From NCBI RefSeq assembly GCF_003367505.1, contig NZ_PXXX01000028.1, forward strand, positions 1 through 48,570: a stretch of 48,570 nucleotides of DNA. The letters run 5' to 3'. The position numbers and the translations under genes were made by a program. Positions 34,741 to 42,168 of this stretch are shown here, piece after piece (position 1 is the stretch's first letter; every line of letters starts with the position of its first letter). Under the pieces are notes generated by a model. It did not search any database. It saw only the letters and a program-made list of their open reading frames with translations, and was not told the DNA's origin. The stretch comes from Lysinibacillus capsici (GTDB lineage: Bacteria > Bacillota > Bacilli > Bacillales_A > Planococcaceae).

Positions 34741-36199
34741 GGAAATTAATCGTTTACACCCAGTGTCTGCAATTATAACGAGTGTAAAAGCATTGAAAAG
34801 TATGATATTACCAATTGCCATTATTATCATAAGTAACGGCTTTAATTTTTCTTTGAATTTTCGTAGTGATCATTTTTTTGAAACCATTTTACTTTTCGGT
34901 GTATGGGGAGTAGCAGCACTTCTTGCGCTCGTGGGAGGAATCATAAAATGGCGGACATTTGTTTACTGGTTTGAAGATGGGGAGTTGCGTGTGACATATG
35001 GATTATTTGTTAAAAAGAAACGTTATATCCCTTTTGAACGTATTCAAAGTTTGAATTACAATGAAGGTGTTTTTCATCGTATTTTTGGTTTAGTGAAAGT
35101 TCAGGTGGAGACTGCTGGTAGTAAAGGGGGAAAACCTGAGGTTGAGCTGACAGCCATTCGCAAAGCAGCAGCAGATGTTATTGAATTAGAAATGCGTCAT
35201 GCTAAAAACGAAGCAGTTCAACAACAGGATCAAATGCAGGTTGTAGAGGAAGCTATACCAACTCCGATGATTTACCATATGTCCATGCGAGATTTACTAG
35301 TATTAGCAACAACATCTGGTGGAATTGGTGTTGTGTTATCAGGTCTTGCAGCCGTTGCTTCACAATTTTCCGACATTATTCCTTATGAAACTGTATTTCA
35401 TGAGTTAGCTGATTTCGTGAAAATCGGCGCATTTTTAGTGGCATTGACGGTGATGGTTGTTTTAATTGTTGCTTGGATTGTATCAGTGGTCATCACACTG
35501 ATAAATTATTATGATTACACTGTCCGCATTGAGGAAGAAAAGTTGATTATCACAAAGGGACTGTTAGAAAAAAAGCGTATTACTTTGCCGTTGAATCGAA
35601 TTCAGGCAATTCGTATTGTGGAAAATCCACTACGTCAGTTAACAGGCTATGCTACAGTGGTTGTTGAAAGTGCTGGTGGTAATGGTGAAAATGGAAATGA
35701 TAAAAAAATTACGCTATTTCCACTTATTAAGAAGCCGGATTGTATGCAAACATTAGAACAGCTTTTCCCAGAAATGAATTGGCAGCCTACATTTACTCGC
35801 TCACCAAAAAGGGCAAGACCATTTTTTTATCGCATTGATTTTTTCTGGCTAGTTCCGATTATCGGTGCATCTATCTATTTCTTTTATCCATACGGGCTAT
35901 TGTCGTTGCTGTTAATTCCATTAACAATGTTACTTGGTATTTGGCAACATAAAACAGCAGGCTATCAAATAGATGGCAAGCAACTGGCTATGCAGTATCG
36001 AGTGTTTAGTCGAATTACGTTAACCATGGAGAAGAAGCGAATTCAATCTATTGAAAGTACACAATCGTACTTTCAAAAAAGAAAGAATGTTATGTCTGTA
36101 AAAGCAACCGTCATGTCAGGAGCAACTGGTACAACGGGGAGTGTTTCCAGCTTAGAGCAACAAGATGCCGAGACGATCTTAACATGGTACGAACATTAA
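34730..36199 (+). CDS. ydbT: Bacterial PH (bPH2) domain membrane protein, YdbT type
   Basis: A 489-residue membrane protein built from three bPH2 domains alternating with paired transmembrane helices. PH1: FEDGELRVTYGLFVKKKRYIP...RIQSLNYNEGVFHRIFGL. PH2: IEEEKLIITKGLLEKKRITLP...RIQAIRIVENPLRQLTGYA. PH3: DGKQLAMQYRVFSRITLTMEKKRIQSIES. Helices lie at about 20-65, 185-260 and 370-400. The three repeated PH units within one chain are typical of YdbT. It starts inside the end of ydbS (ATGATG at 34730), and the two probably form one complex. A terminator follows. Confidence 0.85.
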   Translation: MMSKEINRLHPVSAIITSVKALKSMILPIAIIIISNGFNFSLNFRSDHFFETILLFGVWGVAALLALVGGIIKWRTFVYWFEDGELRVTYGLFVKKKRYIPFERIQSLNYNEGVFHRIFGLVKVQVETAGSKGGKPEVELTAIRKAAADVIELEMRHAKNEAVQQQDQMQVVEEAIPTPMIYHMSMRDLLVLATTSGGIGVVLSGLAAVASQFSDIIPYETVFHELADFVKIGAFLVALTVMVVLIVAWIVSVVITLINYYDYTVRIEEEKLIITKGLLEKKRITLPLNRIQAIRIVENPLRQLTGYATVVVESAGGNGENGNDKKITLFPLIKKPDCMQTLEQLFPEMNWQPTFTRSPKRARPFFYRIDFFWLVPIIGASIYFFYPYGLLSLLLIPLTMLLGIWQHKTAGYQIDGKQLAMQYRVFSRITLTMEKKRIQSIESTQSYFQKRKNVMSVKATVMSGATGTTGSVSSLEQQDAETILTWYEH

Positions 36200-36205
36200 T
36201 GAACT

Positions 36206-36248
36206 AAAAAGCTAATCCTTTCAATTTTATGGAAGGATTAGCTTTTTT
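36206..36248 (+). terminator. Rho-independent terminator after ydbT
   Basis: AAAAGCTAATCCTT / AAGGATTAGCTTTT stem with a 12-nt loop and a T-run. Confidence 0.88.
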
Positions 36249-36310
36249 AACTATAAATAAATAGAGATGCTGTTTATAATAAAATAAATAGAACAAAAGG
36301 GGTGGAGACA

Positions 36311-36886
36311 TTGTTTAAATATGACATTAATGAAAGCGCTTATTTAAAGCTTTTGGATTTAAGTGATGTAGAAGAGTTATTCGCTTTAACTGACCGTTCA
36401 AGGGATACATTACGTGAATGGTTGCCCTTTGTAGATGATGTCAAAACAGTAAAGGATACTGAGCAATTCGTAAAAAATGCTATGCAACAATATGCTGATC
36501 ACAATGGCATACAAGCAGGGATTTACTATGATGGAAAGCTTGCGGGTGTTATTGGTTATCACCAAATCAACTGGCAACATAAATGGACAAGTATTGGCTA
36601 CTGGCTAGGGAATGAATTTGTAGGAAAGGGGCTCGTTACGAATTCCATGAAAGCATTGATTGATTTTGCCTTTAATTATTTAAAGTTAAATCGTATAGAA
36701 GTGCGTGTTGCAGTTGGTAATATTCGTAGTCGTACAATCCCAAAGGTATTGGGCTTTCATGAAGAAGGGCGTTTAAGGGATGCTGAGTGGCTATATGATC
36801 ACTACGTAGATCAGGTTGTTTATGGTTTAACAGCAACTGAATGGAAAAAAATAAAGATGTCAAATGAAGCTACAGTGGTTTTATAA
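36311..36886 (+). CDS. GNAT acetyltransferase, RimL/YdaF-like
   Basis: A 191-residue acetyl-CoA-dependent N-acetyltransferase of the ribosomal-protein-serine acetyltransferase type (RimJ/RimL/YdaF group). Diagnostic segments: LTDRSRDTLREWLPFVDDVK, GIYYDGKLAGVIGYHQINW, SIGYWLGNEFVGKGLVTNSM (acetyl-CoA loop), LNRIEVRVAVGNIRSRTIPK and LGFHEEGRLRDAEWLYDHYVD. TTG 36311 is preferred, since GGGGTGG lies 5 nt upstream; GTG 36302 would overlap that site. It is a single gene ending in a shared terminator with the convergent rhomboid gene. The substrate may be a ribosomal protein or another amine. Confidence 0.85.
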   Translation: MFKYDINESAYLKLLDLSDVEELFALTDRSRDTLREWLPFVDDVKTVKDTEQFVKNAMQQYADHNGIQAGIYYDGKLAGVIGYHQINWQHKWTSIGYWLGNEFVGKGLVTNSMKALIDFAFNYLKLNRIEVRVAVGNIRSRTIPKVLGFHEEGRLRDAEWLYDHYVDQVVYGLTATEWKKIKMSNEATVVL

Positions 36887-36903
36887 TGGAGGTCATTGTA
36901 AGG

Positions 36904-36942
36904 AAAGAGGAGCAGCTCTATAGGTGAGCAGCTCCTCTTTTT
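36904..36942. terminator. Bidirectional terminator between GNAT and rhomboid genes
   Basis: AAAGAGGAGC...GCTC / GAGC...GCTCCTCTTT stem with a single mismatch and a 7-nt loop, between converging genes. Confidence 0.85.
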
Positions 36943-36946
36943 AATG

Positions 36947-37570
36947 TTATGGTCTACCAGCCATCTTTTGTTTGCGCCAGCTTAAAATTCTTTTTGGATG
37001 TAAATAGACAAGTCCAAGGATAAATCCGGTTACTAGACCGCCTAAATGAGCAAAGACATTCACATTTGGTTGGAGAAAGGTCATAATGACACTGATGACG
37101 ATGATTGGTAAAATGAGCTTACGAAGCATGGGCATTGTACGTCGAGTATAGTAAACTAATGCCCCAAATGCACCAAAAATTCCAAAAATAGCCCCACTTG
37201 CACCAAGGCTGGCATAACTACTATCATAGAATATATAGGTTGCCATGTTGCCTACAATACCTGATACTAAATAAATTGTAATGAAACGTGCTTTCCCTGC
37301 GATTTTTTCTAGCTCTGGTCCAAAGAGATATAAGGAAAACATATTAAAAAATACATGCATAAAACCTGCATGTAAAAACATGGCAGAGAAAACACGCCAC
37401 CATTCCCCACTTTGAATCAGGAAATTTGCTTGGATTCCGTAATTCCACAAGAGTGTTCCTATGCTGGGTATGAGAGACAATACATAAAGAGTAAGATTTA
37501 TTGCTATTAAAGTTGAAACAACAGGGTAATACTTTGTATATTGCTTAAAATTTTCCGTTCTACTAAACAT
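36947..37570 (-). CDS. ydcA: Rhomboid-family intramembrane serine protease (YdcA)
   Basis: A 207-residue polytopic protease that cleaves membrane-spanning substrates within the bilayer. Six hydrophobic segments are seen. The catalytic Ser125 lies in GASGAIFGIFGA and His175 in HLGGLVTGFILG; the HAGFMHVFFNMFSLY segment supplies the conserved His and Asn of TM2. The short cytoplasmic N-terminus lacks extra domains. It is transcribed leftward between ydbT-side genes and acpS, exactly the position of ydcA in B. subtilis. Natural substrates are unknown. Confidence 0.92.
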   Translation of the reverse strand: MFSRTENFKQYTKYYPVVSTLIAINLTLYVLSLIPSIGTLLWNYGIQANFLIQSGEWWRVFSAMFLHAGFMHVFFNMFSLYLFGPELEKIAGKARFITIYLVSGIVGNMATYIFYDSSYASLGASGAIFGIFGAFGALVYYTRRTMPMLRKLILPIIVISVIMTFLQPNVNVFAHLGGLVTGFILGLVYLHPKRILSWRKQKMAGRP

Positions 37571-37635
37571 GGCTCCACCTCAATTTACAATTATTATACA
37601 TGCCTTGTTGGAAATAGGTAAAGGAGAAGGTTCAC

Positions 37636-37989
37636 ATGATTAAGGGAATTGGCCTCGATATTGTAGAGATTGATCGTATTGCAAAGGCTATGAAACGAAC
37701 AGATAAATTTAAAGACCGCATTTTAACGATAAATGAAAAAAAAATATTTGATGGTTATTCGGAAACTCGCAAAATAGAATTTTTAGCTGGGCGATTTGCT
37801 GCAAAAGAAGCATTTTCGAAGGCTCTGGGAACAGGGCTTGGGGAACAATGTAAGCTTCATGATTTGGAAGTGTTAAAAGGAGCAGCTGGCAATCCTGTTT
37901 TATATTTTAAGGATGAACTTGTCAATGGATTTGTTAGTATTACGCATTCTAAGCAATACGCAGCTGCTCAAGTAATCTTATTAGAATAG
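37636..37989 (+). CDS. acpS: Holo-[acyl-carrier-protein] synthase AcpS
   Basis: Transfers 4'-phosphopantetheine from CoA to the serine of acyl carrier protein, making fatty acid synthesis possible. The 117 residues match AcpS in full: MIKGIGLDIVEIDRIAKAM with the Mg-binding Asp, FLAGRFAAKEAFSKALGTG with the catalytic Glu, and FVSITHSKQYAAAQVIL. AAAGGAGAAGG precedes ATG 37636. It is divergent from the rhomboid gene, as in B. subtilis, and followed by ydcC. Confidence 0.95.
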   Translation: MIKGIGLDIVEIDRIAKAMKRTDKFKDRILTINEKKIFDGYSETRKIEFLAGRFAAKEAFSKALGTGLGEQCKLHDLEVLKGAAGNPVLYFKDELVNGFVSITHSKQYAAAQVILLE

Positions 37990-38051
37990 TACTTAACTTG
38001 TCTAAAAGGATTGCATGTAAATTTAAATATATTGCCCTTTCTTCAAATGAC

Positions 38052-38078
38052 ATAACTGACAAATACGGTTCATATATT
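38052..38078 (+). promoter_or_regulatory. Candidate sigma-E (mother-cell sporulation) promoter of ydcC
   Basis: ATA (38052-38054), 16-nt spacer, CATATATT (38071-38078), close to the sigma-E pattern ATA-N16-18-CATACAnT. It lies about 35 nt before the ydcC start. The B. subtilis orthologue is sigma-E dependent. Confidence 0.45.
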
Positions 38079-38113
38079 GTCGTAGTGGATTTGAAAGAAG
38101 AAAGGGTGAAAGC

Positions 38114-39172
38114 GTGGGCAACCGTATAGTTAAATGGCTCGTCTTACTTTGTACGATATTACTTCTGTCGGCATGTGGTGCAGCCTCACAGGAAAAAGTG
38201 TTGAAGAAAGTGAATGGTAAATGGGCAGAGACGAATGGTTATGAATTAAATGCATCGATGGAAATTAAATCGGGTGGGGAACCTAGAAATTATGATGTAA
38301 CAGTATGGCACACAAAACCTGATTTCTATCGAGTAGAAGTAGTTGAAAGTGGGAAAGATGTTTCTCAAATGATTGTACGTAATGCTGATGGTGTTTTTGT
38401 CGTAACACCGACATTAAACAAAATGTATAAATTCCAAAGTGATTGGCCAAAGAAAAATAGTCAGGCATACTTAATTGGAGCACTAGCAGAAGATTTAGCA
38501 GAAGATAAAAATCTTGTCATGAAAGAAGAAGAAAAAGCATATATATTTGAAGCGGCTACTAGAAATAGCTATAAGAACAGTATGCCACATCAGGTTATAA
38601 CAGTAGATAAGAAAACTTTATTGCCAACCTCAGTAGTGATTATGAATGATGTGAAAGAAGAGCAAATCAAAATCACATTTAAGAAAATTAAGCTAGGTGT
38701 ACAACATGCTGCAAAAGAGTATGCAGTTGAACAATTCACTGATAAAGATAACACGAAAGGTGAACAAGCTACACCTGCCGAAAAAGAAGGGCAAGAAGAT
38801 AATGAGGATAAGGAAGCTGTTGGAGCAGAAGTTGAATATCAAGAATTCCAAACACATTATCCTGTTGTAAATTGGGCACAATTAGCGAATGAAAAAGTTG
38901 TGCAGGAAAGTGGAATGGAACGAGTAATCTTAACATACGATGGTGAGAAGGCATTTACTGTTATGCAGCAACCAGTAATGAAGGAAAATTCAATGTTACC
39001 TGTATCGTCACCTGGTGATCCAGTTGATTTAGGCTATACAATTGGTGCTATTACAGATACATCAATTAGTTGGGAAAAAGATGGCGTTGAATTCTTTGTA
39101 GCATCAAGTAAATTAACGCGAGAAGAAATGATTGAAGTTGCTACATCTATGACGATAAGTAGTATGAAGTAA
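38114..39172 (+). CDS. ydcC: Sporulation-associated lipoprotein, LolA-like (YdcC)
   Basis: A 352-residue lipoprotein: signal with lipobox LLSAC (Cys21), then a LolA/LppX-like beta domain (YELNASMEIKSGGEPRNYDVTVW, YRVEVVESGKDVSQMIV, DGVFVVTPTLNKMYKFQSDWP, ALAEDLAEDKNL), an acidic low-complexity insert around 215-240 (AEKEGQEDNEDKE), and a C-terminal domain resembling DUF4367 (TLTYDGEKAF-like VILTYDGEKAFTVMQQ). It probably sits on the outer face of the cytoplasmic or forespore membrane. GTG 38114 follows AAGGGTG by 6 nt. The B. subtilis orthologue between acpS and alrA is expressed in the mother cell under sigma-E, and a matching promoter is visible here. Confidence 0.87.
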   Translation: MGNRIVKWLVLLCTILLLSACGAASQEKVLKKVNGKWAETNGYELNASMEIKSGGEPRNYDVTVWHTKPDFYRVEVVESGKDVSQMIVRNADGVFVVTPTLNKMYKFQSDWPKKNSQAYLIGALAEDLAEDKNLVMKEEEKAYIFEAATRNSYKNSMPHQVITVDKKTLLPTSVVIMNDVKEEQIKITFKKIKLGVQHAAKEYAVEQFTDKDNTKGEQATPAEKEGQEDNEDKEAVGAEVEYQEFQTHYPVVNWAQLANEKVVQESGMERVILTYDGEKAFTVMQQPVMKENSMLPVSSPGDPVDLGYTIGAITDTSISWEKDGVEFFVASSKLTREEMIEVATSMTISSMK

Positions 39173-39180
39173 CTTTTCTG

Positions 39181-39212
39181 GCTACAGCCTTCTGGGATAC
39201 GGAGGCTGTAGC
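39181..39212 (+). terminator. Hairpin after ydcC
   Basis: GCTACAGCCT / AGGCTGTAGC perfect 10-bp stem with a 12-nt loop. The T-tract is poor (TTATT), so termination may be weak. Confidence 0.55.
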
Positions 39213-39350
39213 TTATTGATAATTAAAATGAACCTATAAAGTATAGGCTCATCCGAAAACTAAAACTTTGTGTGTACAAGCTAAATCGACATACTTTGCA
39301 ATATGTATGTCCTACATAATGTTTTAATTAAAAATAAAGAGGGTATTCTT

Positions 39351-40472
39351 ATGAAGACACAGCAGTTTTTTCGTCCAACAAAAGCAATAATAGACTTACA
39401 AGCAATTCAACAAAATGTAAAAAACTTAAAAGAATTTTTACGACCTAATGTTCAAATTATCGCTGTAGTAAAAGCAAATGCGTATGGTCATGGAGATGTA
39501 GCCGTTGCACGGGCAGCTCTTGAAGCTGGTGCCACAGTACTTGCAGTGGCAACGCCCGATGAGGCATTACATATTCGAGCACATTTTGAAGAACCAGACA
39601 TATTAATATTAGGTGCATCTCCAGTTTCATTTGCTCCTTATGCAGCGCAGCAACGTATTATACTTACGGCATTTGCCGATGATTGGATTCAGCAAGCTGC
39701 TTCTCTTTTAGTGGATGAAGCGCTTCCTTTACGACTTCATATAAAAATAGATAGCGGAATGGGTAGAATAGGTATTCGCTCAGAGCAGGAATTATTAGAG
39801 CTCTATCAAACAATACAGTCTACAGATAACATGGAGCTGGATGGAATATTTACACACTTTGCGACAGCTGATGAAGAGGATACGCTACATTTTGATCAAC
39901 AGGTACAATTTTTTGAGAAATGTTTAGCTGTAATACCTAATAAGCCGCGACTTGTTCATGCATCTAATACAGCAGCCTCATTAGTAAAAGATCCGCATTT
40001 ACAATATGATGCTGTTAGATTTGGTATTTCGATGTATGGATTATCACCTTCTTCATATGTGAAAAGTATATTACCTTTTCCCTTGTTACCAGCGTTCTCG
40101 CTTGAAAGTGAACTTGTTCATGTAAAGCAAATAAAATCAGGTGATCCAGTTGGCTATGGAGCTACATATGTTGCTCCGACAGATATGTGGATAGGAACAA
40201 TTCCAATTGGCTATGCAGATGGCGTGATTCGCAAGTTAGGTGGACAAGAGGTTTTAATTGATGGACAAAGAATGCCGATTGTTGGACGAATTTGTATGGA
40301 CCAATGTATGGTTGCCCTACCAAAAGCATATGATATAGGTGAGAAGGTAACACTCATTGGTCGACAAGGAAATACTGGAGTATCGATCGATGAATGGGCA
40401 ACAAAGCTCGAAACAATTAATTATGAAATACCATGCATTATAACAACAAGAGTTCCTAGAATATATCTTTAG
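39351..40472 (+). CDS. alr: Alanine racemase
   Basis: PLP-dependent interconversion of L- and D-alanine, supplying D-Ala for ddl/murF. The 373 residues have the N-terminal TIM-barrel with AVVKANAYGHGDVAVARAA, whose Lys carries PLP, IDSGMGRIG, FTHFATADEED and LVHASNTAAS, and the C-terminal beta domain with the catalytic Tyr in PVGYGATYVAP, GYADGVIRKL and GRICMDQCMV. ATG 39351 is chosen because GAGGG lies a few nt upstream; an earlier ATG 48 nt upstream lacks a site. The position before ndoAI-ndoA matches B. subtilis alrA. It is monocistronic in appearance. Confidence 0.95.
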   Translation: MKTQQFFRPTKAIIDLQAIQQNVKNLKEFLRPNVQIIAVVKANAYGHGDVAVARAALEAGATVLAVATPDEALHIRAHFEEPDILILGASPVSFAPYAAQQRIILTAFADDWIQQAASLLVDEALPLRLHIKIDSGMGRIGIRSEQELLELYQTIQSTDNMELDGIFTHFATADEEDTLHFDQQVQFFEKCLAVIPNKPRLVHASNTAASLVKDPHLQYDAVRFGISMYGLSPSSYVKSILPFPLLPAFSLESELVHVKQIKSGDPVGYGATYVAPTDMWIGTIPIGYADGVIRKLGGQEVLIDGQRMPIVGRICMDQCMVALPKAYDIGEKVTLIGRQGNTGVSIDEWATKLETINYEIPCIITTRVPRIYL

Positions 40473-40773
40473 TTGTCTTTCATTAGAATAAGTCAAATCT
40501 CAATGTAATGTCATGAGCAATGTTCCAAGTTGAAATTGGTAAATAAATTAGCACTGGAGAACTTATTTCTTTTCCAAAACATAGTAATGGCTCATATTTG
40601 AAAACACATTGCAATAATAATTATTCAGCATATACCTTCGACAACCAACATATTTTTACAATTTGTACTTCAAATTGTCAGATATTTTGTCATTTCATGT
40701 CTTTTCAACAATATCTTTCAATGATAGAATGGGAAGTAATGAAAAGTGTATGGTTCCGTTGGAGGTGCTTGCT
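40473..40773. other. Gap between alr and the antitoxin gene
   Basis: 301 bp, A+T-rich, with no gene that I can support. It presumably carries the antitoxin-toxin promoter. No clear terminator follows alr, and no ribbon-helix-helix operator palindrome stands out. Confidence 0.4.
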
Positions 40774-41037
40774 GTGTACGAGAAAAAGTTAAGAGAAGCT
40801 ACAATTGCTGTTCAAGACAGGCTATTTCTACAAACAAAGGAAGTAATTGAAGGTGAATCTTTTGTGCGTATTTTGGCGCGCAAAAATTTAATGCAGGAGC
40901 AACCAAATCAAATACGGGAAGCTATGATTAAAGGATATGTTGAAATGTCTCATATTAATTTAATGATTGCGAGCGAATGCTTGCATGCAGAGTATGAAGC
41001 ACAACATATGGTGGAGCGTCTCGTTAGCGGGGGATGA
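40774..41037 (+). CDS. ndoAI: Antitoxin EndoAI (MazE-like), divergent N-terminus
   Basis: The 87-residue partner of the EndoA toxin. The C-terminal segment [16 protein letters not shown]...MVERLVSGG matches B. subtilis EndoAI closely, and this part wraps the toxin. The N-terminal half, which should form the ribbon-helix-helix DNA-binding domain, is much less recognisable ([18 protein letters not shown]). The start is GTG 40774, with GGAGG 8 nt upstream; open frame further upstream lacks similarity. It ends 4 nt before the toxin start, so the genes are coupled. It neutralises EndoA by direct binding (family knowledge). Confidence 0.85.
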   Translation: MYEKKLREATIAVQDRLFLQTKEVIEGESFVRILARKNLMQEQPNQIREAMIKGYVEMSHINLMIASECLHAEYEAQHMVERLVSGG

Positions 41038-41041
41038 CACT

Positions 41042-41392
41042 TTGAATGTAAAACGTGGTGACGTTTTTTTTGCAGACTTATCACCGGTAATAGGTTCTGA
41101 ACAAGGAGGCACTAGGCCGGTGCTGATTATTCAAAATGATATTGGCAATCGATTTAGTCCGACTGTCATCATCGCAGCTATCACTGCACAGATTCAAAAG
41201 GCAAAGTTACCGACACACGTTGAAATCAATGCTGAAAAGTATGGTTTTGAACGTGATTCGGTTATTTTGCTAGAACAAGTGCGGACAATTGATAAGTCAA
41301 GATTGACGGATCGTATTACGCAACTGGATCATGCTGTGATGGAAAAAGTTGATGGTGCGTTGATGATTAGTTTAGGTCTAGTTAAATTTTGA
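41042..41392 (+). CDS. ndoA: mRNA interferase EndoA (MazF-type toxin)
   Basis: A 116-residue sequence-specific endoribonuclease; the B. subtilis enzyme cuts single-stranded UACAU. The match is nearly complete: [58 protein letters not shown] and [19 protein letters not shown]. Catalytic Arg (in GGTRPV) and Thr (in SPTVII) are present. TTG 41042 is the start (GGGGGATG upstream), because the protein then begins MNVKRGD as in relatives. It forms an operon with the antitoxin gene. In B. subtilis the pair lies directly before the rsb genes, as here. Confidence 0.95.
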   Translation: MNVKRGDVFFADLSPVIGSEQGGTRPVLIIQNDIGNRFSPTVIIAAITAQIQKAKLPTHVEINAEKYGFERDSVILLEQVRTIDKSRLTDRITQLDHAVMEKVDGALMISLGLVKF

Positions 41393-41410
41393 TATACATA
41401 TGTGTATAGA

Positions 41411-41443
41411 AGCATCGAGATTATGATATCTCGATGCTTTTTT
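41411..41443 (+). terminator. Rho-independent terminator after ndoA
   Basis: AGCATCGAGAT / ATCTCGATGCT stem with a 6-nt loop and six T. Confidence 0.9.
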
Positions 41444-41702
41444 GTCTTATATCCTTGAAATGTCTTTACCATAATTTGAATTACGATAGATCTTGCTCAG
41501 CAAACGATTTTGCTACGAAAGATGAAGTACCTGAAATAATTAAGCCAAGGTGTAATTGATAAATATTACAAAAAGCTTTAAGATATACACAAGATTTTTA
41601 ATAAAAATAGATTTTTGAAAAAATTCTTAAAAGGTATATGAAAATTTACATAGAATATTCCATTTATAGAGGCAATTCATTCATTTTAAATGATGGCAAG
41701 CA

Positions 41703-41726
41703 GTTTGAACAAAAGTGTAAGAGTAT
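41703..41726 (+). promoter_or_regulatory. Weak sigma-B-like promoter upstream of rsbT
   Basis: GTTTGA (41703-41708), 12-nt spacer, GAGTAT (41721-41726). Each box is one mismatch from consensus, and the spacer is at the short end of the allowed range. A sigma-A reading of the same bases (TTGAAC/TATAAC) would have a 13-nt spacer, too short. Confidence 0.3.
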
Positions 41727-41753
41727 AACTCCAAAGGAAATGGAGGGACAGCA

Positions 41754-42155
41754 GTGACATATAGGTCTTCGGTTGAAATTATTACAGAGTGGGATATTGT
41801 TGCAGCTAGACAACTGGGGCGCAATGAAGCAAAAGCACTTGGATTTGGCACTGTTGATCAAGCCCGCATCACCACGGCAATTAGTGAATTAGCACGAAAT
41901 ATTTATTTATATGCAAGTATAGGTATCATAGCAATTGAAAGGGTTGAAGCAGATACAGAAAAAAAAATAGTTGTTGTTGCAACAGATCAAGGGCCTGGTA
42001 TTAAAGATGTTCGTAAAGTAATGGAGGATGGTTATTCCACCTCGGGGGGGCTGGGTGCTGGTTTGCCAGGTGTTAAACGATTGATGGATAGTTTAGATAT
42101 TCAATCTGTCGTTGGAGAGGGAACAACGATAAGAGCGGAAAAATGGTTGCGTTAG
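41754..42155 (+). CDS. rsbT: Serine/threonine kinase and RsbU activator RsbT
   Basis: A 133-residue GHKL-type kinase (Bergerat fold) that is normally held in the stressosome by RsbS/RsbR and, when released, binds and activates the phosphatase RsbU. Motifs: N-box region AISELARNIYLYA, G1 ATDQGPGIKDV, and G2 YSTSGGLGAGLPGVKRL, followed by GEGTTIRAEKW. The length equals B. subtilis RsbT (133). GTG 41754 has GGAGGG upstream. The usual partners rsbR and rsbS are not next to it, so what restrains it here is unclear. The stop overlaps the region that should start rsbU. Confidence 0.94.
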   Translation: MTYRSSVEIITEWDIVAARQLGRNEAKALGFGTVDQARITTAISELARNIYLYASIGIIAIERVEADTEKKIVVVATDQGPGIKDVRKVMEDGYSTSGGLGAGLPGVKRLMDSLDIQSVVGEGTTIRAEKWLR

Positions 42156-42168
42156 GACGTGAAGAAAA

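Larger units (their letters stand above)
41393..41753. other. Gap between ndoA and rsbT where rsbR and rsbS would be expected
   Basis: 361 bp with the ndoA terminator on the left and a sigma-B-like promoter on the right. I translated it in mind for RsbR/RsbS STAS-domain motifs and found none, intact or broken. B. subtilis carries rsbR and rsbS at this position. Confidence 0.6.

Noticed and set aside
39321..39346. GTTTTA-N14-GGGTAT, a good sigma-B match just before alr
   Set aside because: The GGGTAT coincides with the alr ribosome binding site 5 nt before the ATG; transcription would start in the start codon. More likely chance overlap.
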